From a virus, in IMG/VR virus record IMGVR_UViG_3300031521_000056, positions 1-64,000 of that record: a DNA stretch of 64,000 nt. The stretch is one strand, 5' to 3'. The notes below the pieces were generated by a model, which saw only the letters and a list, made by a program, of their open reading frames with translations, searched no databases and was not told the origin of the DNA. Positions 9,431 through 16,938 of this stretch are shown here, piece after piece (the stretch's first letter is position 1; each line of letters starts with the position of its first letter). A program made the translations under genes and the position numbers.

Positions 9431-10186
9431 TTATTTAGCTAATTTTTCATAATAATCAACATTATCTTGACAAGATTTCACTTTCTTTTCATACTGTGCA
9501 ACTTTTTGAGTATCTGCAACATATACGTATTGCCATGTTCCATCTGCTTGTTTAACTAATGTCTTATTAGTTAATTGCCCTTTGACATTATTCAATTCTT
9601 TTTGTGCTTCTGCTAAATCATCTTTTGCTTGTTTTAATTGTTTTTGATAATATGCCTTTAAATTATCTTGGGCATTTTGAGCATTTTGTTGATTAGTTTC
9701 TTGGATTTTCTTCAATGCTTTATAATAATCTTTTTCTTCTTTACTTACATTATCTACGGCTACATTATTAGTTGTATTTGCATTAATCACACCAGTATTA
9801 TTTAATGTTACACTTGCATTACTACTTGTACTATTATCTACATTGCTAGTTAAATTAGTATTAGAACTATTATTACTATTAGCAGTATTCGAAACATTTG
9901 TACTTGTTTCAGTTGTATTATTTACAGTGTTATTTTGAATCCATACTCCATTATTATCAATTTTAAATCCATCAACTATGGTATCATGAGCCATATACCC
10001 GTCTTGCCCAAAATAATACCATTTGCCATCTATTTGTTTCCAACCTTTAGACCACGAACTGTCCTCAGCATTCCACCAACCTTTAGTGTCTTGTTTCCAT
10101 TCTGCACTTGCCCCAGTTAAAGGTAATATACTTATTGAACTTGCTATTATTCCTATTGATATAAACTTTTTAAAGATTTTATTCAT
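9431..10186 (-). CDS. Secreted cell-wall-binding repeat protein, copy 1
   Basis: The 251-residue protein has a signal peptide (MNKIFKKFISIG then a hydrophobic core ending TGASA). Two glucan/choline-type wall-binding repeats follow at about residues 28-85, with WKQDTKGWWNAED and GWKQIDGKWYYFGQDGYM. A linker of Asn, Thr and Ser comes next (about 88-145), then a Gln/Lys-rich coiled coil to the end. It should be exported and held on the wall or its polysaccharide. No catalytic domain is present, so a lysin is unlikely; a surface-altering lysogenic conversion factor or an exclusion protein is possible. A paralogue lies at 11339-12073, and it has a sigma-A promoter rather than a box. Confidence 0.85.
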   Translation of the reverse strand: MNKIFKKFISIGIIASSISILPLTGASAEWKQDTKGWWNAEDSSWSKGWKQIDGKWYYFGQDGYMAHDTIVDGFKIDNNGVWIQNNTVNNTTETSTNVSNTANSNNSSNTNLTSNVDNSTSSNASVTLNNTGVINANTTNNVAVDNVSKEEKDYYKALKKIQETNQQNAQNAQDNLKAYYQKQLKQAKDDLAEAQKELNNVKGQLTNKTLVKQADGTWQYVYVADTQKVAQYEKKVKSCQDNVDYYEKLAK

Positions 10187-10220
10187 TATTATCCAACCCC
10201 TATTAAATAGTATTTTTCTA

Positions 10221-10249
10221 ATTATACCATTTGTAAGGGAATGTTACAA
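10221..10249 (-). promoter_or_regulatory. Promoter of wall-binding copy 1
   Basis: TTGTAA (10249-10244), 17 bases, TATAAT (10226-10221) on the minus strand. Confidence 0.75.
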
Positions 10250-10499
10250 TATTTACATATTTTATAAACAAATATATTTATTTAACTATATCCATTTTTA
10301 CAAATATATGGTATACTAATTTTGTACTAAAAGAAATTAACTATAGTTATAGTTTTATATATAACATTTTTAATTCTCTCCTTTTAGTATTAATTTATTT
10401 TATATTAATTTGTTTTAATGCCGATATGGTGGATCGGTGGTTGATTACGTTTCCTACCTCAAAGGATTATTGAAAATATAATTCTAGGAGGTGTTGCTA

Positions 10500-10646
10500 T
10501 TGGATATGTTTGATTTTATTATTAAAGTAATTGAATTATTAGGTATTATATTAATTTTATATAAAGCACTAAATTCCGAAAACCTAGTTAAAATTCATTA
10601 CAAAGATTTTTATTTTGAGACAACTGAAAAAAGCACCCCCCACTAA
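10500..10646 (+). CDS. Hydrophobic small peptide, type I toxin-like
   Basis: The product is 48 residues: MDMFDFIIKVIELLG, then a hydrophobic IILILYKAL segment, then a polar tail ending STPH. AGGAGG stands 8 bases before a TTG at 10500; an in-frame ATG at 10506 is the alternative start. An ACCTC in the leader (10457-10461) could pair with GAGGT of the ribosome binding site. A strong extended -10 promoter on the opposite strand just downstream (10780-10809) would produce an RNA reading back through the 3' end. This layout matches type I toxin-antitoxin loci, although the peptide family is not recognised. Confidence 0.5.
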   Translation: MDMFDFIIKVIELLGIILILYKALNSENLVKIHYKDFYFETTEKSTPH

Positions 10647-10737
10647 GTAGTGCTAATTCAGTGATTTAGTATTCATTTACATATCAATTCAATAGTCCTT
10701 TGAAAACTTTAAAAACGTGATATTGTTTATAGAAATA

Positions 10738-10770
10738 GCTTAGTGCTTCAACGCTAGGCTTTTTCTTTTT
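10738..10770 (+). terminator. Terminator of the 48-residue peptide mRNA
   Basis: AGCTTAGTG pairs with CGCTAGGCT (two wobbles) and is followed by TTTTCTTTTT. Confidence 0.75.
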
Positions 10771-10779
10771 ATTATCTCC

Positions 10780-10809
10780 ATTATATCACAATTCTATACT
10801 TATTTACAA
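10780..10809 (-). promoter_or_regulatory. Antisense promoter facing the 48-residue peptide gene
   Basis: On the minus strand TTGTAA, 18 bases, then TGATATAAT, an extended -10. It would drive an RNA convergent with the peptide mRNA, so it is a candidate RNA antitoxin promoter. Confidence 0.55.
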
Positions 10810-10829
10810 TAAATTTATTTTCCATTAAA

Positions 10830-10858
10830 TTGTAATTACTTCCATACAATGTTATAAT
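10830..10858 (+). promoter_or_regulatory. Promoter of the 40-residue peptide
   Basis: TTGTAA (10830-10835), 17 bases, TATAAT (10853-10858). Confidence 0.7.
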
Positions 10859-10903
10859 TATATTGCCATCTCGAATATTCCTAATTGGGAGGGAGGCGAT
10901 GGC

Positions 10904-11026
10904 ATGAAACATTGCAAGAAATTTACTATAGATAACGAATTGTTGAAATCAGTACTTATCTTCTTAGGTGGACTTTTTAATATGATAGCATCAGTTTTAA
11001 ATATACATATCCCAATAATTAAATAA
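10904..11026 (+). CDS. Hydrophobic 40-residue peptide, type I toxin-like
   Basis: The frame encodes a short charged start (MKHCKKFTIDNELLK) and one hydrophobic helix (VLIFLGGLFNMIASVL). GGGAGGGAGG stands directly before the ATG. GCCATC at the start of the mRNA pairs with GATGGC overlapping the start region, so the ribosome binding site is enclosed in a hairpin loop. A hairpin at 11151-11181 (ATAAGAT / ATCTTAT) follows. The gene sits between the two wall-binding paralogues. It resembles small toxic membrane peptides, but no family assignment is possible by eye. Confidence 0.5.
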   Translation: MKHCKKFTIDNELLKSVLIFLGGLFNMIASVLNIHIPIIK

Positions 11027-11287
11027 CAAATAGAAAAATTTAATAGTTGGAAATAAGAACGAGTAAATATTGTGGAGTTAAAAAGCGTGACTGGAACTCA
11101 TGTGAGGTGGTAATGAAGCAATATAGAAAGTTCTTTTTACATATAAAAAAATAAGATACTTACTGGAACTAAGCATCTTATCGCATGAAACATTTATATA
11201 ATTTAGTTTTAACTTCTTTACAATTTCTATTATACTCTTTTACTATTATCTGTCAACACATTTTATTTACTTTACTTATATAAAAAT

Positions 11288-11327
11288 AAAAGACCTTAGA
11301 ATTAATTTAATAATCTCTAAAGTCTTT
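11288..11327 (-). terminator. Terminator of wall-binding copy 2
   Basis: GACCTTAGA pairs with TCTAAAGTC beyond the stop codon of the gene at 11339. Confidence 0.6.
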
Positions 11328-11338
11328 TAAGTTTATAA

Positions 11339-12073
11339 TTATTTAACTAATTTCCCATAATAATCAACTAAATCTTGATAAGTTTTCACTTTCTTTTCAT
11401 ATTGAGCAACTTTTGAAGTATCGACAGAAGGTACATATTGCCAAGTTCCATCCGATTGTTTTGCTAATGTCTTAATAGTTAATTGACTTTTAACATTATC
11501 TAATCCTTTTTTCGCTTCTGCTAAATCATCTTTAGCTTGATTTAATTGTTTTTGATAATATGCTTTTAAATCATCTTGTGCATTTTGTTGACTTTTCTTC
11601 AATTCTTTATAATAATCTTTTTCTTCTTTACTAGTGTTATCAACAGCAACATTATTAGTTGTATTAGCATTAATCACACCAGTATTATTTAATGTAACGC
11701 TTGAATTACTACTTGTACTATTATCTATGTTATTAGTTAAATTAGTATTAGAACTATTATTACTGTTAGCCGTATTCGAAACATTTGTACTTGTTTCTGT
11801 TGTATTGTTTACAGTGTTATTTTGAATCCATACTCCATTATTATCAATTTTATATCCATCAACAATAGTATCATGTGCCATATAACCGTCTTGTCCAAAA
11901 TAGTACCATTTAGAATCGATTTGCTTCCAACCTACTGACCATGAACTTCCTTCAGTATTCCACCAACCTTTAGAGTCTTGTTTCCACTCTGCACTTGCTC
12001 CTGTCAAAGGCAATATACTTATCGAACTAGCTATTATTCCCATTACAATAAACTTTTTAAAGATTTTATTCAT
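11339..12073 (-). CDS. Secreted cell-wall-binding repeat protein, copy 2
   Basis: This 244-residue paralogue of the protein at 9431 has the same signal peptide, the same WKQDSKGWWNTEG / GWKQIDSKWYYFGQDGYM wall-binding repeats, the same Asn/Thr-rich linker and a similar coiled-coil end. The main differences are a few substitutions and a short deletion in the coiled coil. The likely origin is a gene duplication with small toxin-like genes between the copies. It has its own promoter at 12137-12165. Confidence 0.85.
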   Translation of the reverse strand: MNKIFKKFIVMGIIASSISILPLTGASAEWKQDSKGWWNTEGSSWSVGWKQIDSKWYYFGQDGYMAHDTIVDGYKIDNNGVWIQNNTVNNTTETSTNVSNTANSNNSSNTNLTNNIDNSTSSNSSVTLNNTGVINANTTNNVAVDNTSKEEKDYYKELKKSQQNAQDDLKAYYQKQLNQAKDDLAEAKKGLDNVKSQLTIKTLAKQSDGTWQYVPSVDTSKVAQYEKKVKTYQDLVDYYGKLVK

Positions 12074-12136
12074 AATTATTCATCCCCTTAGTATTATTAT
12101 TCCATACCATTATTTTCATGTATTGGTTATAGATAT

Positions 12137-12165
12137 ATAATAATACTATTTTCGGATAGAGTCAA
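12137..12165 (-). promoter_or_regulatory. Promoter of wall-binding copy 2
   Basis: TTGACT (12165-12160), 17 bases, TATTAT (12142-12137) on the minus strand. Confidence 0.7.
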
Positions 12166-12187
12166 TAATTCCTTTGTAATTTCTACA

Positions 12188-12222
12188 TAAAAAGACTAGA
12201 ATACCTTTTTAGTATCTAGTCT
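12188..12222 (-). terminator. Terminator after the antirepressor gene
   Basis: AGACTAGA...TCTAGTCT hairpin in the gap after the stop at 12294. Confidence 0.6.
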
Positions 12223-12293
12223 AATAATTTTATTCATATTTAATTTAGTCCATTTCTATGTAGTCATTTATTTTTATTTATATTAATTTATTT

Positions 12294-13256
12294 CTAACTA
12301 GCTTCTGATTGTAAATTTTCATTGATATCATTTATAATTTCCTCGTAAGTTTTAGATTGAATTTTACCATCTTTTATTAATCTCTTTACTATGTATGATA
12401 CTCCATTTGCTTTAATCAAAGTTTTACTACCAGTAAATTTATTTTTCTTAACTGGTATAACATGAAAATTATTCATAAATCTTTGATATGGCTCATTGTT
12501 TTTCATTAATATTTCGCTATCTCTCATCCATTCAAATAATTTATTTTGTCCGAAATTCTTAATATTTAAGAATCTAGCAAATGTACCAATACTATATTCT
12601 TTATTAGATTGTTCAAATGCATATGCAATAGCTAATTTATCTTTTAATTGTTCCATTAATTCTTCCTTAGCTAAAGTCTTTTCTATTTCATTTATTTGTT
12701 CTTCTAATTTTTTATCTCTTTGTAACAGTTGCATTTTCTTAGTTGTATCAGTTTCAAAAATAACACTACCTAATATGTATTTTCTTTCATCAATTAGTGC
12801 TTGCTTAGTTTCTTCTAATGTCTTTTCCATTACTATATTCTCAGCTTTTGTTTTAAAGTAGTCTTCAATAAAATCTTTGTATAATTCTACTGATTTATCA
12901 CCTTCGGCAAACTTTAAATATAATAGAAAACCTGCTTCAGAAAACACATAAATATTTTTAGCTTGTGTTATAGATTGTTTTGCGTAGCCTAGTGTTTTCA
13001 ATACTTCAGCAAACGTGTCGCTCCCATCTCCACGTTGTAAATCAATAATATCATCTCTCGTAAAATGTTGTAAATTACTATTAACTTGATCTCTAACCTG
13101 CCTAGCACCTTTTGCATATCCAAGTAAATCTCCGATTTGTTTATCAGTAATTACGGGACTTGTTTCTGAAAAACCACCTAAAATTTTTGTGAATTCTCGT
13201 TCCTTTACTTCTACTTTTTCATCTGTAAATAGTTTAATAATTTTATTTTGTTCCAT
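12294..13256 (-). CDS. Phage antirepressor (BRO/ANT type)
   Basis: The 320-residue protein has an N-terminal module with GDLLGYAKGARQVRDQVNSN and YVFSEAGFLLYLKFAE, as in BRO-N/Rha-type antirepressors. A charged coiled coil follows at about residues 135-200. The C-terminal KilAC/ANT-like domain contains FARFLNIKNFGQNKLFEWMRD. Such proteins relieve repression or redirect the lysis-lysogeny decision. The ATG at 13256 follows AAGGAGATG. Its long leader contains two boxes, a sigma-A promoter and several hairpins, so its expression seems carefully controlled. Confidence 0.8.
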   Translation of the reverse strand: MEQNKIIKLFTDEKVEVKEREFTKILGGFSETSPVITDKQIGDLLGYAKGARQVRDQVNSNLQHFTRDDIIDLQRGDGSDTFAEVLKTLGYAKQSITQAKNIYVFSEAGFLLYLKFAEGDKSVELYKDFIEDYFKTKAENIVMEKTLEETKQALIDERKYILGSVIFETDTTKKMQLLQRDKKLEEQINEIEKTLAKEELMEQLKDKLAIAYAFEQSNKEYSIGTFARFLNIKNFGQNKLFEWMRDSEILMKNNEPYQRFMNNFHVIPVKKNKFTGSKTLIKANGVSYIVKRLIKDGKIQSKTYEEIINDINENLQSEAS

Positions 13257-13590
13257 AATGAAACATCTCCTTTTTATTTTAATTTATTTAATGTATGTAT
13301 TAATTTCACATACATTTTAATCATATTCCCCATTATTTATTTAATTAGAATAATCTGACTAAGGGAGCTACCCCTAGTCATAACTACTCATACATACATT
13401 AAATAAATTTTGATGTCGGAGAACATCATTAAAATATACGTTTTTCAAATTATGTATTGACTTTATTTATTTATACATTAAATTATCTTTAATGTAATAT
13501 TACTCCATTTTAAAAATAAAGTCAATACTATTTCTTTTAATTTGTTTAAATAATTTATATTGCAATAAAATGAACAATTTATTTTCTTAT
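13257..13590 (-). promoter_or_regulatory. Control region of the antirepressor gene
   Basis: From upstream to downstream on the minus strand there are a box (13546-13537), TTGACT (13525-13520), 17 bases, TAATAT (13502-13497), a GATGT/ACATC hairpin, a GACTAAGGG/CCCCTAGTC hairpin, a TACATACATTAAATAAATT copy, and a second box (13289-13280) before AAGGAG. GTATTGACTTTATTT (from 13454) is mirrored by AAATAAAGTCAATAC (to 13528), so the -35 lies in a 15-base inverted repeat. Confidence 0.6.
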
Positions 13591-14027
13591 TATGTAAAAT
13601 CAAAACCACGCCTTTTAAGATAGTCTAAAAGATTATTAATTACATCTTTACACTCATTTTCCCATACTGATTGCATTGGATTTAATTTAATTCCACCTCG
13701 ACCATATCCATGCCCTTCAGCAAAATATTCTAGTATTTCGGTCAATGTTCTTTGTTCACCTGTTTCCCAAAAAGCTATATCATGTAATTCATCTTTTACA
13801 TATATCTCAATAGTATATTCATCTCCATTTTTCTTAACAGGAGATACTTCAATACTATTTAAAAGAGTTCCTGTTCTGTCATAGAATTTTGGACTATACG
13901 TTTGGTATATATCTGATATAATATAATCTTGAATTGCCAAATGTATTTTTTGTGCTTCTATCATCAAATCCGTTTTAATTTGTTTTTCTAATTCAGCATA
14001 CATTTCTCCTATTGAATTAAAGTCCAT
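13590..14027 (-). CDS. HK97 gp10-like head-tail joining protein
   Basis: The 145-residue protein contains YDRTGTLLNSIEVSP and an AFWETGEQRTLTEIL segment, the pattern of the HK97 gp10 / minor capsid completion family, which joins the tail to the neck. The ATG at 14027 follows AAGGGAAG, with a box 30 bases upstream. It sits downstream of the tail tube gene in transcription order, slightly displaced from the usual connector cluster, so the family assignment is moderate. Confidence 0.6.
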   Translation of the reverse strand: MDFNSIGEMYAELEKQIKTDLMIEAQKIHLAIQDYIISDIYQTYSPKFYDRTGTLLNSIEVSPVKKNGDEYTIEIYVKDELHDIAFWETGEQRTLTEILEYFAEGHGYGRGGIKLNPMQSVWENECKDVINNLLDYLKRRGFDFT

Positions 14028-14218
14028 TTATATATTCACTTCCCTTATATATTGTTTTAATTTATTTGTTATAATACTAATAGATGAGTACCATATAGAT
14101 ACTCATTCTTAATATTCATTTAATTTATTCTTTTGTCAATCAACAATATATTGGATTATATTTTTATCCAACAATCATTTCTCCTAGTATTGATTGACCT
14201 ACTATATTAGTAGGATTA
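14028..14218 (-). promoter_or_regulatory. Two boxes and hairpins before the gp10-like gene
   Basis: Boxes at 14120 and 14057 flank an ATGAGTA/TACTCAT hairpin. GTCAATCA and TGATTGAC enclose a TTGGAT/ATCCAA hairpin, and CCTAC/GTAGG forms a stem just after the stop of the tail tube gene. No convincing -35/-10 pair was found. Confidence 0.45.
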
Positions 14219-15322
14219 CTAGGGTATAGTTACAATTGTTACAAGATTAGATTCACCTTCATGAATACCACCTGTTACTACAATTTTTAAATTGTAAGAT
14301 GTTGAAGCCGTTAGCCCTAATACTTGAGTTGAAGTACTTGTATCAGTTAATGGAGAAGCTATTCTTACCCCAGTTGTTCCACTAGTAGCCACTGCACTAT
14401 AAGTACTATCTGTACTTAATTTATACATTAATACTACTGATGTTGAAGAAGTTGGTGCTGTAAATGTTAAATCAATTTTTGTTGATACATTTGATACTCC
14501 TGCTAAATCAGCAATTGGAGTTACAGGAATTTTTGGTGCTTTTGCTTTAAATTCACAGAATAATGGATTACCTTCATCATCAGTATTAAACGGATCTCCA
14601 AGTACTTTGAAATTCAGTTCAAATTTTGATGGGTTTTCAGCGTCAAATGATAATGTTACACCAGATTGAATAACTACATTTGGAATAATCATATCCATTA
14701 ATTCTATTTTATTTGTAGCAACATTTTTTCTTAATACGGTTGCTTGTAGTTCTTTAGCATCTACTTGTTTATTACCATATACTTTAAATGTATAAACTTG
14801 TCCTGCTGATAAAACTTCTGTATAATTTACTTCAACTTTATCCCCAATTCTTAACTCTGAATTAGTAATAGTAAATTTCTTTTTATCAGTAGCATCTACT
14901 ACACCAACTAGTGATATGTCTAATTCTCCACCAAGTGATAATTTATTAAAATTAATCACTGTTCCATTCATAGGTTCAGATTTTAAATTAAGAACTAAAG
15001 TTCCATCTGTTGTTACTACAAATACTTCTTCCTTATAGTAAGATTCATTTTCAGTATTTAATACTAATCCATCACTACCTAATGCTTCTGCAAGTTGAGC
15101 AAAAGATATAGTTTCAGTTTCCATTTTGTAGGTTGCTACTGGTGTTGTTGACCAAAATAGTTTTTCTATACCTTGTTCCTTTGCTGATTTATCCGTAGTT
15201 TTGTATTCAAATGTACATTTGTTTGCTTGTGGTATCTTAAGTAATAATTTATTTGTTGTTCTATTTCTCAATTTTACTTGACTCGCATTTAAAATACCAA
15301 ATCTTTCATTAATAGTTGCCAT
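14219..15322 (-). CDS. Major tail (tube) protein with C-terminal Ig/FN3-like domain
   Basis: This 367-residue beta-rich protein starts MATINERFGILNASQVKLR. The first 270 residues fit a phage major tail tube subunit. Residues about 275-367 form a fibronectin type III-like domain (KIDLTFTAPTSSTSVVLMYK, LTASTSYNLKIVVTGG), an add-on often seen on tail tube proteins and probably exposed on the tail surface. The ATG at 15322 follows AAGGAGG. Position between neck and tape measure genes supports the call. Confidence 0.75.
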   Translation of the reverse strand: MATINERFGILNASQVKLRNRTTNKLLLKIPQANKCTFEYKTTDKSAKEQGIEKLFWSTTPVATYKMETETISFAQLAEALGSDGLVLNTENESYYKEEVFVVTTDGTLVLNLKSEPMNGTVINFNKLSLGGELDISLVGVVDATDKKKFTITNSELRIGDKVEVNYTEVLSAGQVYTFKVYGNKQVDAKELQATVLRKNVATNKIELMDMIIPNVVIQSGVTLSFDAENPSKFELNFKVLGDPFNTDDEGNPLFCEFKAKAPKIPVTPIADLAGVSNVSTKIDLTFTAPTSSTSVVLMYKLSTDSTYSAVATSGTTGVRIASPLTDTSTSTQVLGLTASTSYNLKIVVTGGIHEGESNLVTIVTIP

Positions 15323-15362
15323 TAATATTCCTCCTTAAATTTTACATTTTTATATAATAAAA

Positions 15363-15389
15363 AAGTTCCTATGGAAATTATAGGAACTT
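15363..15389 (-). terminator. Perfect hairpin before the tail tube gene
   Basis: AAGTTCCTAT pairs with ATAGGAACTT just after the stop of the gene at 15393. Confidence 0.75.
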
Positions 15390-15392
15390 AAT

Positions 15393-16265
15393 TTATTCAT
15401 TTAATAATTTTTTACATTTTGTTAATTTAATTTTAGTTTTCTTAATCCAATTTAAGTCTGGAGCTTTTTCAAAGTTATAATTTCCAGAAGTAAATTGAGA
15501 TTTAACTATCTCAATATTTTCTTTTTCTAACAAGAAATTAAAATAGAAGTTAAGTTGCCAAATTGTTAAATCTGAAATATTAGTAAAATTATATTTACTA
15601 TTCTCACTCATACAAACTGAAGCTATAACTTCATCAATAGTTATTTTATTTTCATTTTCTTCCTTTTTCTTATCTTCTTTGTATATTCTATATTGTTCTT
15701 CTAGAAGTCTCTGTAGTTCTTCATCGTCATAATGTTCTAACATATCCATTTCTTCTTTTTCTTCTTGAATTACATCTGTACAAGTTATCGTTCTTATTAA
15801 TTCACTAAATTCTTCAAAGTTATCATTATTTAATTCAAATATAGGAACTTTATATACTTGTCCTTCAAGTTCTTTAAAATCATAAACAATTATAGCGTCT
15901 ACATTATTAGAAACTCCAATCCTATTAAAATCTTTAATATCTAAAAAGAAAGCCAATGATTGTATTAGTAACATAACCATTGATTCCGAAATGTTAAAAT
16001 CTTTTTTGCTATTTAATATATTTTCATGTATTACAATAGATTCAAATAGTGATTTGCTTTTCAATTGATCTTGAATATCTTCATATAATTTCAACTGTTC
16101 TTTTTGAATTCTAAAGATATAAGTTAAAGTTAAATAAGTTAGCAATCCTATTTCATCAATATCAGAAATTCTAGATTGTTTAACTTTAATTTGTTGATGG
16201 TTCTTATCTTTAAATATAATATCCAGTCCCCTATTCAACTGAAATTTTAAGTAATCGCTATTCAT
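15393..16265 (-). CDS. Unknown structural-region protein, 290 residues
   Basis: The family is not recognised. The protein is acidic with a Glu/Lys-rich central coil (about residues 165-195) and a C-terminal domain with repeated Trp/Phe. I placed the start at 16265 because GGTGGTGA precedes it and it overlaps the stop of the upstream gene (ATGAATAG), implying translational coupling. Its place between neck genes and the tail tube gene suggests a role in head-tail joining or tail assembly. Confidence 0.6.
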   Translation of the reverse strand: MNSDYLKFQLNRGLDIIFKDKNHQQIKVKQSRISDIDEIGLLTYLTLTYIFRIQKEQLKLYEDIQDQLKSKSLFESIVIHENILNSKKDFNISESMVMLLIQSLAFFLDIKDFNRIGVSNNVDAIIVYDFKELEGQVYKVPIFELNNDNFEEFSELIRTITCTDVIQEEKEEMDMLEHYDDEELQRLLEEQYRIYKEDKKKEENENKITIDEVIASVCMSENSKYNFTNISDLTIWQLNFYFNFLLEKENIEIVKSQFTSGNYNFEKAPDLNWIKKTKIKLTKCKKLLNE

Positions 16266-16830
16266 TATATTCACCACCAAAATATTTCTTTTGTATATTC
16301 TTATTGTTCAAAAAATCATAAGCAAATGATGTTGCCTTATACATAGCTATATAACCTTGATTCTGCTCATTCAATGGAAGTGGTTTAAAACTTGTCTTTT
16401 TTATTTCACCCAATCCTGTCAAAGTAGACCTATCTAATTGATTTTCGATAAGTTTATCAATTATAAATGCTCTATCTAATCCATTACCTAATTTTTGCAC
16501 ATCTCCTTTTAGAATTGTACGAATTATAATATATACTGTATTATATTCTTGTAAATTTCCTTTAGGAGTTTGTTCAAAATCTATCAAAATAACAATATTA
16601 GAAGTATTCAAAATTTCATTATTTTTCGCACCAAATAAGACTACCCCATGCTCATTACTTTCACTTTCTTCAAATATTTTATAAGGATTTTCCTCATCTG
16701 CTTGAATTAACGGATTTTTTTGAGGATAATAAATCATTTTAAATAAGTCAGTATCTAAAATTATAAATTCACGAATGAAATCTTCAAATACTTGAAAATT
16801 GTTAATTGTTTCTAAATCATCTAATGTCAT
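16258..16830 (-). CDS. Unknown neck/tail-completion candidate, 190 residues
   Basis: The sequence is a mixed alpha/beta 190-residue protein with no recognised motif. Size and position among connector genes fit a tail terminator or neck protein, but I cannot show this. The ATG at 16830 follows AAAGGAGGG, one of the best ribosome binding sites in the module, and the 3' end overlaps the next start. Confidence 0.55.
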   Translation of the reverse strand: MTLDDLETINNFQVFEDFIREFIILDTDLFKMIYYPQKNPLIQADEENPYKIFEESESNEHGVVLFGAKNNEILNTSNIVILIDFEQTPKGNLQEYNTVYIIIRTILKGDVQKLGNGLDRAFIIDKLIENQLDRSTLTGLGEIKKTSFKPLPLNEQNQGYIAMYKATSFAYDFLNNKNIQKKYFGGEYNE

Positions 16831-16845
16831 ACTTATTACCCTCCT

Positions 16846-16935
16846 TTACTTAATTAAATTAATTACTTGTCCATTTAAAATTACGTTTTTATTGGCTTTT
16901 AATTTATTAGGAGTTATTAAAATATTTATTTTCAT
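16846..16935 (-). CDS. 29-residue peptide, coupled small gene
   Basis: An ATG at 16935 with GGAGTGAG in front opens a frame of 29 codons (MKINILITPNKLKANK and on). It lies between the stop of the Ig-domain protein and the ribosome binding site of the next gene. It may be a genuine small peptide or a translational link; there is no homology I can name. Confidence 0.4.
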   Translation of the reverse strand: MKINILITPNKLKANKNVILNGQVINLIK

Positions 16936-16938
16936 ACT

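Noticed and set aside
12496-12861. 121-codon plus-strand frame inside the antirepressor gene
   Set aside because: It is the reverse frame of a well-supported gene, lacks a ribosome binding site and reads as low-complexity Ser/Phe/Leu.
13454-13490. Plus-strand TTGACT as a promoter divergent from the antirepressor promoter
   Set aside because: No good -10 follows at 16-18 bases and there is no plus-strand gene to express; it is more likely one arm of an operator.
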